Below, one piece after another: positions 35,123-42,384 of a DNA stretch of 64,000 nt. This stretch comes from Competibacter_A sp037045685 (lineage in GTDB: Bacteria > Pseudomonadota > Gammaproteobacteria > Competibacterales > Competibacteraceae), in assembly GCA_037045685.1 (NCBI GenBank), contig JBAOII010000014.1, positions 62,001 to 126,000 on the forward strand. Reading direction: 5' to 3'. The notes beneath the pieces are model-generated. The model saw only the letters and a program-made list of their open reading frames with translations, made no database searches and was not told the origin of the DNA. Numbering within the stretch: the stretch's first letter is position 1; every line of letters begins with the position of its first letter. Made by a program: the position numbers and the translations under genes.

Positions 35123-35218
35123 TCAGCGCCTCCGGACGAGCCAGGCGCAGAGTTCGATCAAACAGGTCATCAACAGGTAAAAACCGAGCATGACGCCCAG
35201 CATGAACAGATCGTCCAT
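35123..35218 (-). CDS. 31-residue membrane peptide, first gene of the kdp operon
   Basis: ATG 35218 to TGA 35123, one membrane helix (MDDLFMLGVMLGFYLLMTCL) and a positive C-terminus (WLVRRR). GGAGG-like GAGGTGCGCC lies just before the ATG. It is 56 bp upstream of the second mini-ORF on the same strand. Too short for most gene finders. No family assigned. Confidence 0.6.
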   Translation of the reverse strand: MDDLFMLGVMLGFYLLMTCLIELCAWLVRRR

Positions 35219-35301
35219 GGCGCACCTCCACACGACCATTTCGATGGCATAAAGCATGGACCGATGGTTGAAAAAACGGGGTAAAATCCGGTGGGCATCA
35301 T

Positions 35302-35318
35302 GTAAAGAAGCCGTAAAT
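35302..35318 (-). promoter_or_regulatory. Probable KdpE-binding site
   Basis: On the minus strand: TTTACG, GCTTC, TTTACA. This fits the KdpE pattern TTTATA-N5-TTTACA known from E. coli, with two changes in the first half. It lies about 84 bp upstream of the first mini-ORF, the correct side and distance for the kdp promoter, whose -35/-10 I cannot place with confidence. Confidence 0.6.
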
Positions 35319-35425
35319 GATTTGATGCCAGGATCGAATTCCGCGCCTTCGAGTGGAGTGCCCCCTGTTCTGGCGGACGCGATCCGCTACACTTGTCGGC
35401 GATGCCGCCATCGATAATGCCTGCC

Positions 35426-36187
35426 ATGTCCGATTCAAATCCGTCGCCCTCATCCGCGCCGCCGAAACCGGCGCCCGAACGGTTCCCGCTGGAAGAGCTG
35501 TTTCCGGCCTGCTTCGACTGGCAACAGCCCAGGCCGGTGAAAGTGGGCATCCACCGGGATTTGATCGCCGCCGGCCACGACCGGCAAGCGGTCCGGCGGG
35601 CGATGGCGGCTTACACCCACACCCGGCGCTACCAGAAAGCCTTGCGCGCCGGCGCCGTCCGCATCGACCTGCTGGGCCAGCCGGCCGGGGTGGTGACCGA
35701 AGCCGAGGCCGATTTCGCCCGCGAGCCCCGCCCCGATCCCCGCAAAACTACACCCCCCAACGATACCCCGATTCCCAAGGAGCATCTCGTGTCCGGTCGT
35801 CTCGAACTCACGGTGAAATTTTCCGAACTGCCTCAGCCGCTGCGGGTCCAGGACGGGATCAAGATCGGCATCCAGACCGGCGAGGGCGTCGTGACCGCGA
35901 TTCTGCCGCAGAAGGTCTGGCGCAAGCTGGAACAGGCGGCGAAAGATTATCCCAACTGGGTGGCCGCGCTGAGCGGGTCGCTGGAGCATTTCGCGGGCGA
36001 GGTGATCAGCCTCAAGCATCCGGCTTTGCAGGTGTTCGAGAAAAAACCGAAACCCGAAGCCGCGCCGGTGTCGGAACCGCCCGCGCCGGCGGCGAAGGCG
36101 CCGGAAGCGCCGGCCCCGGAATCACCCCCGACGCCGCCCTATCCCAAGCTGACCCTGAAGGCGCGCGATACGTCCAAGGCCGACTGA
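35426..36187 (+). CDS. proQ: ProQ/FinO-domain RNA-binding protein
   Basis: About 253 residues from MSDSNPSPS (35426); upstream Mets at 35393 and 35417 are in frame. The ProQ/FinO domain covers about residues 18-115: LEELFPACFDWQQPRPVKVGI, then ALRRAL-type VRRAMAAYTHTRRYQKAL and GAVRIDLLGQPAG. A proline-rich linker follows, then a second globular segment (LELTVKFSELPQPLRVQDGI) and a Pro/Ala-rich tail. ProQ proteins bind structured small RNAs and mRNA 3' ends. It is divergent from the kdp operon; a 15-bp hairpin follows the gene. This C-terminal half differs from E. coli ProQ, so the symbol is by domain only. Confidence 0.8.
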   Translation: MSDSNPSPSSAPPKPAPERFPLEELFPACFDWQQPRPVKVGIHRDLIAAGHDRQAVRRAMAAYTHTRRYQKALRAGAVRIDLLGQPAGVVTEAEADFAREPRPDPRKTTPPNDTPIPKEHLVSGRLELTVKFSELPQPLRVQDGIKIGIQTGEGVVTAILPQKVWRKLEQAAKDYPNWVAALSGSLEHFAGEVISLKHPALQVFEKKPKPEAAPVSEPPAPAAKAPEAPAPESPPTPPYPKLTLKARDTSKAD

Positions 36188-36197
36188 TCCGGCCGGG

Positions 36198-36240
36198 CGC
36201 GATACCCGAAAGCGACGGCGGGGCACTTTCGGGTATCGCG
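36198..36240 (+). terminator. Perfect 15-bp inverted repeat between proQ and aceE
   Basis: CGCGATACCCGAAAG (36198-36212) pairs exactly with CTTTCGGGTATCGCG (36226-36240), loop 13 nt. There is no T run on either side, so it may end proQ transcription with Rho, protect the mRNA end, or bind a protein. It begins 11 bases after the proQ stop. Confidence 0.6.
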
Positions 36241-36325
36241 ATCCGCCGGCGGCGGGTCAGATCGCCGCCGAGAGCCATTTTCCCCGCGACCGGCATCTTC
36301 CCGGTTCCCATCCCGGATTCCGCCC

Positions 36326-39016
36326 ATGATCGACCGCTCCGATTTCAGCTTCTCCGGCCACTGGGCCGTTTTGCCGCCGGACCCGGACCCGACCGAGACC
36401 GAAGAGTGGCTGCAAGCGCTCGATGCCGTCATCGAGAACGAAGGCCGCGACCGCGCCACTTTCCTGTTGCGCAAGCTGTTCGACCGCGCCCGCGCCCGAC
36501 GGGTGGCGCTGCCGCCGGTGTGGAGCACGCCTTACTGCAACACCGTCGCCCTCGCCGACCAACCCCAGTTTCCGGGAACGCTGGAAACCGAGCAGCGGCT
36601 GATCGCGCTGGTGCGCTGGAACGCGCTGGCGATGGTGGTGCGGGCCAACCAGTTTTCCACCGAGCTGGGCGGTCACATCGCCAGTTACGCCTCGGTGGCG
36701 GATCTGTTCGAGGTCGGCTTCAACCACTTTTTCCGCGCCGGTCAAGCCGGGGATCTGGTGTTCTTCCAGCCCCATTCCGCCCCCGGCGTCTACGCCCGCG
36801 CCTTTCTCGAAGGGCGGCTCGGCGAGACTCATCTTGACAACTACCGGCGGGAGGTCGCCGGCCAGGGCCTGTCGTCTTACTGTCACCCGTATCTGATGCC
36901 GGAGTTCTGGCAGTTTCCGACCGGTTCGATGGGGCTCGGCCCGCTCCAGGCCATCTATCAGGCGCGCTTCATGCGCTACCTGGAAAATCGCGGCATCCTC
37001 GCGACCGCCGGCCGCAAGGTGTGGGCCTTCGTCGGCGACGGCGAGATGGACGAACCGGAGGCGTTGGCCGGCCTGTCGCTGGCCGGGCGCGAGCTGCTGG
37101 ACAACCTCATTTTCGTGGTCAACTGCAACCTGCAACGCCTGGACGGGCCGGTGCGCGGCAACGGCTCCATCGTTCAGGAGCTGGAAGGCTTGTTCGCCGG
37201 CGCGGGCTGGAACGTCATCAAGCTGCTGTGGGGTTCGGACTGGGACCCGCTGTTCGCCCGCGACCACGACAGCGTGATCCTCAAGCGGCTGCACGAGACG
37301 GTCGATGGCGAATTGCAGCAGTACGCCGCCACCGACGGGCGGTTCAACCGCGAGCATTTCTTCAACAAATACCCCGAACTGCGGGCCATCGTCGCCCATC
37401 TCTCGGACGAGGATATCGACAAGTTAAAGCGCGGCGGCCACGATCCGGTGAAGATTTACGCCGCCTATCACGCGGCCGTACACCACACCGGCCAGCCCAC
37501 CGTCATTCTGGCCCAGACCAAGAAAGGCTACGGCATGGGCCACTGGGGCCAGGGCAAGATGGGCGCCCACCAGCAGAAGAAGCTGGAGGCCGAGGCGCTG
37601 CTGGCCTTTCGCGACCGCTTCGAGCTACCGCTGTCCGACGCCGACGTGATCGGCCTACGCTTCCACCAGCCGGCCGCCGACAGCCCCGAAATGAAATACT
37701 TGCACGCCCGGCGGCAGGCGCTCGGCGGCTACCTGCCGGCGCGGGTCGGCCAAGGTCCGGCGCGGACCGCGCCCCCGCTGGCCGCGTTCGCCCGATTTTT
37801 GGAGAGCGGCCACGGTCGGGAGGAATCCACCACCATGGTGTTCGTGCAACTGTTCTCCCACCTGTTGCGCGACCCGGACATCGGGCCGGCGCTGGTGCCG
37901 ATCGTGGCCGACGAAGCGCGCACCTTCGGGATGCAGGCGCTGTTCCGGCAAGTCGCCATCTATTCCTCGGTGGGCCAGTTGTACGAGCCGGAGGACAAGG
38001 ACGAGCTGCTTTACTACAAGGAGGCGCGGGACGGCCAGATTTTGGAGGAGGGCATCACCGAGGCCGGCGCCGTGGCCTCCTGGATCGCCGCCGCCACCAG
38101 CTACAGCGCCCACGGCGTGCCGATGTTGCCGTTCTACATCTTTTATTCCGCCTTCGGCTTCCAGCGCATCGGCGACCTGATCTGGGCGGCCGGCGATTCG
38201 CGCTGTCGGGGATTCCTGATCGGCGCCACCGCCGGGCGCACCACGCTGTCCGGCGAAGGCTTGCAGCACCAGGACGGCTCCAGCCATCTGCTGTTTTCCG
38301 TGGTGCCCAGTTGCGTGGCCTACGATCCCTGCTTCGGCTACGAGTTGGCCGCGATCCTGCGGGACGGCGTGCGGCGGATGCTGGAGAACCGGGAAGACGT
38401 GTTCTACTACGTGACGGTCACCAACGAGAACTACGTCCATCCCGCCCTGCCCGAAGGCGCCGAGGACGGCATCTTGCGGGGCCTGTACCGGCTGCGCGAG
38501 ACGGCCGATACCGGCGGCGAGCCGCGCGTGCAACTGCTCGGCGCCGGAACCCTGCTGCGGGAAGCCCTCGCCGCCGGCGAGTTGCTGGAACGGGATTGGG
38601 GCGTGGCCGCCGACGTGTGGAGCGTCACCAGCTTCACCGAGCTGCGGCGCGACGGTTTGGATGTGGAGCGGCGCAACCGTTTGCATCCGGCCGCCGAACC
38701 GGCCTCAAGCTGGGTCGAGCGTTGCCTCGCGCCGACCGCCGGGCCGATCGTCGCGGTCAGCGATTACCTGCGGGCGGTGCCGGATCTGATCCGGGCGTGG
38801 GTGCCGCGCCGCTACGTGACCTTGGGCACCGACGGCTTCGGGCGCAGCGACACCCGCGCCGCGTTGCGCCGGTTTTTCGAGGTAGATCGGCACCATATCG
38901 CCGTCGCCGCCCTCAAGGCGCTGGCCGACGAGGATAGGATCGACCGAGCCAACGTCGAGCGGGCCATGGCTCGATACGGCATCGACCCGAGCTTGCCGAA
39001 TCCTTGGGATCGCTGA
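36326..39016 (+). CDS. aceE: Pyruvate dehydrogenase E1 component, homodimeric type
   Basis: 896 residues, the AceE length. The thiamine-diphosphate motif reads GDGEMDEPEALAGLSLAGRE and ends VNCNLQRLDGPVRGNG. QFPTGSMGLGPLQAIYQARF, the KKGYGMG loop and a C-terminal transketolase domain with YVTLGTDGFGRSDTRAALR are typical. It decarboxylates pyruvate and acetylates the E2 lipoyl groups. No aceF or lpd is adjacent, so E2/E3 must be encoded elsewhere, and this may be a second, specialised E1. Start Met 36326; the 138-bp upstream gap contains the hairpin. Confidence 0.95.
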   Translation: MIDRSDFSFSGHWAVLPPDPDPTETEEWLQALDAVIENEGRDRATFLLRKLFDRARARRVALPPVWSTPYCNTVALADQPQFPGTLETEQRLIALVRWNALAMVVRANQFSTELGGHIASYASVADLFEVGFNHFFRAGQAGDLVFFQPHSAPGVYARAFLEGRLGETHLDNYRREVAGQGLSSYCHPYLMPEFWQFPTGSMGLGPLQAIYQARFMRYLENRGILATAGRKVWAFVGDGEMDEPEALAGLSLAGRELLDNLIFVVNCNLQRLDGPVRGNGSIVQELEGLFAGAGWNVIKLLWGSDWDPLFARDHDSVILKRLHETVDGELQQYAATDGRFNREHFFNKYPELRAIVAHLSDEDIDKLKRGGHDPVKIYAAYHAAVHHTGQPTVILAQTKKGYGMGHWGQGKMGAHQQKKLEAEALLAFRDRFELPLSDADVIGLRFHQPAADSPEMKYLHARRQALGGYLPARVGQGPARTAPPLAAFARFLESGHGREESTTMVFVQLFSHLLRDPDIGPALVPIVADEARTFGMQALFRQVAIYSSVGQLYEPEDKDELLYYKEARDGQILEEGITEAGAVASWIAAATSYSAHGVPMLPFYIFYSAFGFQRIGDLIWAAGDSRCRGFLIGATAGRTTLSGEGLQHQDGSSHLLFSVVPSCVAYDPCFGYELAAILRDGVRRMLENREDVFYYVTVTNENYVHPALPEGAEDGILRGLYRLRETADTGGEPRVQLLGAGTLLREALAAGELLERDWGVAADVWSVTSFTELRRDGLDVERRNRLHPAAEPASSWVERCLAPTAGPIVAVSDYLRAVPDLIRAWVPRRYVTLGTDGFGRSDTRAALRRFFEVDRHHIAVAALKALADEDRIDRANVERAMARYGIDPSLPNPWDR

Positions 39017-39056
39017 CGGCGCTCGCCTCGTGGTGTGCGGCGGCAAAACCGCGCTG

Positions 39057-39338
39057 TCATCCGGCGTCTTCGGGACGCTTCTCGTCCTCGTCTTGGCCGC
39101 CTTGATCGGGCTTCTCCGGCGTGCTCGGCGTGATGAGGGGCGGAGCGATCGTGGGCGGAGGCTTGGCTTGGCCGGTGAACGGCCGATTGGCGTTCAAACT
39201 CATATCGCCGCCACGGGTGTTCGCCGGACACGGCGCGTCCTGATAGAAAATCCGCCCGCTGACTTCGACGCACTTGTTCGCGGCCAGCGCCGGCGCGGCG
39301 AGCAGAGCCAGTAAGACGGTCAACCCCCAGTGTTTCAT
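39057..39338 (-). CDS. Small secreted DUF4124-like protein
   Basis: 93 residues from MKHWGLTVLL at 39338. Signal peptide with Ala-x-Ala cleavage (APALAANK). The mature N-terminus KCVEVSGRIFYQDAPCPANT has the two cysteines and YQDAPCP core of DUF4124. A Pro/Asp/Glu-rich disordered tail follows. Function unknown. It converges with aceE, 40 bp apart. Confidence 0.7.
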   Translation of the reverse strand: MKHWGLTVLLALLAAPALAANKCVEVSGRIFYQDAPCPANTRGGDMSLNANRPFTGQAKPPPTIAPPLITPSTPEKPDQGGQDEDEKRPEDAG

Positions 39339-39444
39339 GGCAACCTCTGATGCCGGATCGTCCGGCGCGACGCTATTGTATCCCGGTGGCGCGACGCCCG
39401 AACCGGCTTCGGAATCACCGAAACCGTTGGCGAGGAGAAAATGA

Positions 39445-39861
39445 ATGGACCAATCGACGATCCGGGGTTCCTGTTTGTGCGGCGCGGTGGCTTTCACCGT
39501 TCGGGCGCCCTTCCTGTTTTTCCAATACTGCCACTGCTCCCGGTGCCGGAAGCGTTCCGGTTCGGCCCACGGGGCCAATCTGCTGGTGAAGGCCGAGCAA
39601 TTGACCTGGACGCGGGGCGAAGCCAGCGTGAAACGCTACGAGTTGCCCACGGCCGAATACTACTGCACCGGCTTCTGCGGCGTGTGCGGTTCGGCGCTGC
39701 CGTGGCGCACCCGAAACGGCAAGCTGTTCCTGGTGCCGGCCGGCGCCCTGGACGACGATCCGGGCATCACCCCGACCCGGAACATTTATTGGGATTCCCG
39801 AGCGCCTTGGTACGTCCCGACCGGCGATCTCCCCGCTTTTGCCGGGGAACCGCCGACGTGA
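39445..39861 (+). CDS. GFA-family zinc protein (glutathione-dependent formaldehyde-activating-like)
   Basis: 138 residues with the CENP-V/GFA zinc pattern: GSCLCGAV, then CHCSRCRKRSGSAHG, then FCGVCGSALPW. Family members bind two zincs; most are of unknown substrate, and only a few act on formaldehyde-glutathione adducts. Start Met 39445. Divergent from the DUF4124-like gene. Confidence 0.9.
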   Translation: MDQSTIRGSCLCGAVAFTVRAPFLFFQYCHCSRCRKRSGSAHGANLLVKAEQLTWTRGEASVKRYELPTAEYYCTGFCGVCGSALPWRTRNGKLFLVPAGALDDDPGITPTRNIYWDSRAPWYVPTGDLPAFAGEPPT

Positions 39862-39921
39862 ATCGGCTCGCCCCTTCTGCCGGTGGTCGCCGGTCGGTTT
39901 GGCGGAGCCGGGCATCTTCCT

Positions 39922-40581
39922 TCATTCATTTGGATCGACCACGAAGCCTCCAAAAATGAACGGGCCCTTCGGGCCGCTGAAAACTGGAGTTTCGTAGATT
40001 CGCGTATCTTCGGGTCCACCGCGACCGAGGCGCAATGTTGGCTGTTTTGGACAAGGCATAGTCCCTCGAGCATTTTGCAGCTCTACATTGATTGCCTGTA
40101 ATAATGCATTTCGAAATCCTACTCCTGGGCGCATATAAACTGTAATGAATTTGCCAGCTTGATCCGCAAAATCACCATCAGTTTGTCTGAGCAGCGATTG
40201 CCAATCTCTGACAATCTTGTGATGTGTGTTTGTTTCTCTCAAGATGGGCAAGACGATATTGGCAACCGCGTGCCCGCAGGTAACTGCCGAGCTGATGTGA
40301 TACTTTCGACACGGATTCGGGCAATCCGCATCAATAAGATAAGTTGCATAGATCGAACCCGGAAAGACTACATATTGACCATCTAATGGATAGAACAGCA
40401 TTTCTCCGCTCCTTGTCAATTTGCTAAAAAAAGAATGAGTTATAGAAGGCGGACGATCCGGAGTTCGACTAACTGACGCGCTGATCATCGCCGTGATCGT
40501 GTCATCATCCGAGTCATAAAAGCCTTGTTTCGTAGCTTTTAATGGCAACTTATGTACCAACCTCGGAATTGATGGTCGCAA
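39922..40581 (-). CDS. Hypothetical protein in a locally AT-richer patch
   Basis: 219 residues from Met 40581. There is no signal peptide. It has short recognisable stretches (YPLDGQYVVFPGSIYATYLIDAD, split here; GHAVANIVLPILRETN; VTVYMRPGVGF-like KFITVYMRPGVGF) and four cysteines. Base composition is visibly lower in GC than on either side, which suggests transfer. I recognise no family. The C-terminus has a Phe/Gly-rich strand (GPFIFGGFVVDPNE). Confidence 0.5.
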   Translation of the reverse strand: MRPSIPRLVHKLPLKATKQGFYDSDDDTITAMISASVSRTPDRPPSITHSFFSKLTRSGEMLFYPLDGQYVVFPGSIYATYLIDADCPNPCRKYHISSAVTCGHAVANIVLPILRETNTHHKIVRDWQSLLRQTDGDFADQAGKFITVYMRPGVGFRNALLQAINVELQNARGTMPCPKQPTLRLGRGGPEDTRIYETPVFSGPKGPFIFGGFVVDPNE

Positions 40582-40843
40582 ACCTGGGAAATGCCTTGGC
40601 TATTCCGATTAAACGAACCTGAGCCATCGCCCGAACAAGCCAATAAGATCCACCGAGTAGACCATTTCGACCCGCCCGATAGATCAATCTGGCCCAAACA
40701 CCTTCTGCCCCGCTGGAGTGGTTCGCGGGTTCGGACGAGCGGCGCGAGATGGTTTGCAGATCAAAAATTGCTTGCGAAGCGGTTGAACCGTTGCCGGTCC
40801 GGGCGGGAATAACCGCTTAGACGATCCGTCGAGGAGAACCGCC

Positions 40844-42241
40844 ATGACCAACGACAATACCGTGGTGCAGATCGGAAGAAGGCGCCCGGCGCGCGAGCCG
40901 AGCCAAAACGCGGCACCGTCGGCCACCGATCCGGTTTCGCTCGCTCCTCCCGCGCTCGAAGAGGGCCGAAAGGCCATTCGCCTCGGTCTGTTGGTGGTGG
41001 TCGTCGCGTTCGGCGGCGGCGGCTTGCTGCTCGGCCGAACGCCCTTGGCCGGCGCCGTCGTCGTCTCCGGCGTGGTGAAAGTGACCGACAACCACAAAAG
41101 CGTGCAGCATCTGGAAGGCGGCATCGTCAAGGAAATCCGGGTCCGCAACGGCGATCGAGTCGCGGCCGGGCAAACCCTGATCGTGCTGGAAGACGAGCGC
41201 GCCACCGCCGGTCTGGATTTGCTGGCGGGCCAGTGGGATGCGGCCGCCGCCAAGGCGGCGCGGTTGCAAGCCGAACGCGAGTTTCGCTCCGAGCCGGTTT
41301 TCCCGGAGCGGCTGCGCGCCCGCGCCGGAGACGCCAGGATCGCGGAACTGCTGCGGATGGAAACCGCCCAGTTTCAAACCAAGCGCGCGGCGCTGGAGCG
41401 CCAGTTGAAATCGTTCGACGATCAGGTCGCGGAAACCGAAAAGGAACAGGTCAGCCTCCAGGCGCAACTGGCCGCCGAGAAGGAGGCGAGCCGGCTGTTG
41501 GCCGAGGAAGTGCGGGCGAACGAAGCGGGACAGCAGCAGCAGGTGGTCGCCAAGGTGCAGGTGCTGGCGCTCAAGCGGGCGCAGCAGGAGCGGCTGGCGC
41601 GTCAGGCCGAACTCGGCGCGGCCATCGCCCGGACCCGGCAGCGGATGGAAGAATTGCGCTCCCGCGCGACGGCGTTCCGCAACCAGTACACGCAGGCTGC
41701 GGCCGACGAGTCGAGCGCCGTCCGCGCGCAGTTGGCCGATCTGGAGGAAAAGCAGCGGCCCTCGCGCGACGCCGTGACCCGACAGGCCATCGTCGCCCCC
41801 ATCGCCGGCCAAGTGGTCGATTTGCAGGTGTTCACGGTGGGCGGCGTGGCGCGGCCCGGCGAGCGCTTGCTGGACCTCGTGCCGGAGTCGCAGCCGTTGC
41901 TGGTCGAGGCGCGGGTCGGTCTCGACGATATCGACGACCTGCGGCTGGAGCAGTCCGCAGACATCCGCCTGACCGCCTATCCGACCCGCACCACTCCGCT
42001 GCTGCACGGCGCGGTGCGCTACATCTCCGCCGACCAGCTCAGCGATCCGCGCACCGGCACCCAGCATTACATCGCTCAGGTCGCGGTGGATGCGGCTTCC
42101 CTGCAAGCGGCTGGCGACGGCGTGCATCTCCAGCCCGGAATGCGCGCGGAACTGTTCATCAAGACCGGCGAGCGCACCGTGCTGGACTATCTGCTGGAAC
42201 CCGTCGCCGCCACCCTGCGGCGGGCGTTGCGCGAGCGTTGA
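40844..42241 (+). CDS. HlyD/PrtE-type membrane fusion protein of type I secretion
   Basis: 465 residues. A cytoplasmic N-terminus, one membrane helix (about residues 46-65, GLLVVVVAFGGGGLLLG), a biotinyl-lipoyl-like half-motif (VQHLEGGIVKEIRVRNGDRV), then a long coiled-coil hairpin (about 130-305, Glu/Gln/Ala-rich). The second lipoyl half is IVAPIAGQVVDLQVFTVGG, and a beta-barrel C-terminus ends at Arg 465. GAGGAGAACC precedes the ATG. It links an inner-membrane ABC exporter to a TolC-like pore. Its partner ATPase is probably the one at 22350, 17 kb away. No gene follows on the same strand that is part of the system. Confidence 0.9.
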   Translation: MTNDNTVVQIGRRRPAREPSQNAAPSATDPVSLAPPALEEGRKAIRLGLLVVVVAFGGGGLLLGRTPLAGAVVVSGVVKVTDNHKSVQHLEGGIVKEIRVRNGDRVAAGQTLIVLEDERATAGLDLLAGQWDAAAAKAARLQAEREFRSEPVFPERLRARAGDARIAELLRMETAQFQTKRAALERQLKSFDDQVAETEKEQVSLQAQLAAEKEASRLLAEEVRANEAGQQQQVVAKVQVLALKRAQQERLARQAELGAAIARTRQRMEELRSRATAFRNQYTQAAADESSAVRAQLADLEEKQRPSRDAVTRQAIVAPIAGQVVDLQVFTVGGVARPGERLLDLVPESQPLLVEARVGLDDIDDLRLEQSADIRLTAYPTRTTPLLHGAVRYISADQLSDPRTGTQHYIAQVAVDAASLQAAGDGVHLQPGMRAELFIKTGERTVLDYLLEPVAATLRRALRER

Positions 42242-42384
42242 ACGCTTGTAAGCGGTCATCCCACTAACACGATTGCCCCGGTGTTTGCTCGCCGACCGTC
42301 GTGTTTTGTAGACAGAGAAGGTAAAATACCTTATCGATAAAAAGAAAATTCTGGGAACAATCGAGTTGGCGCGCGGGAGGCGGG

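Noticed and set aside
37021..38937. Second plus-strand frame of 638 codons inside aceE
   Set aside because: Arg/Gly-rich shadow of the AceE frame.
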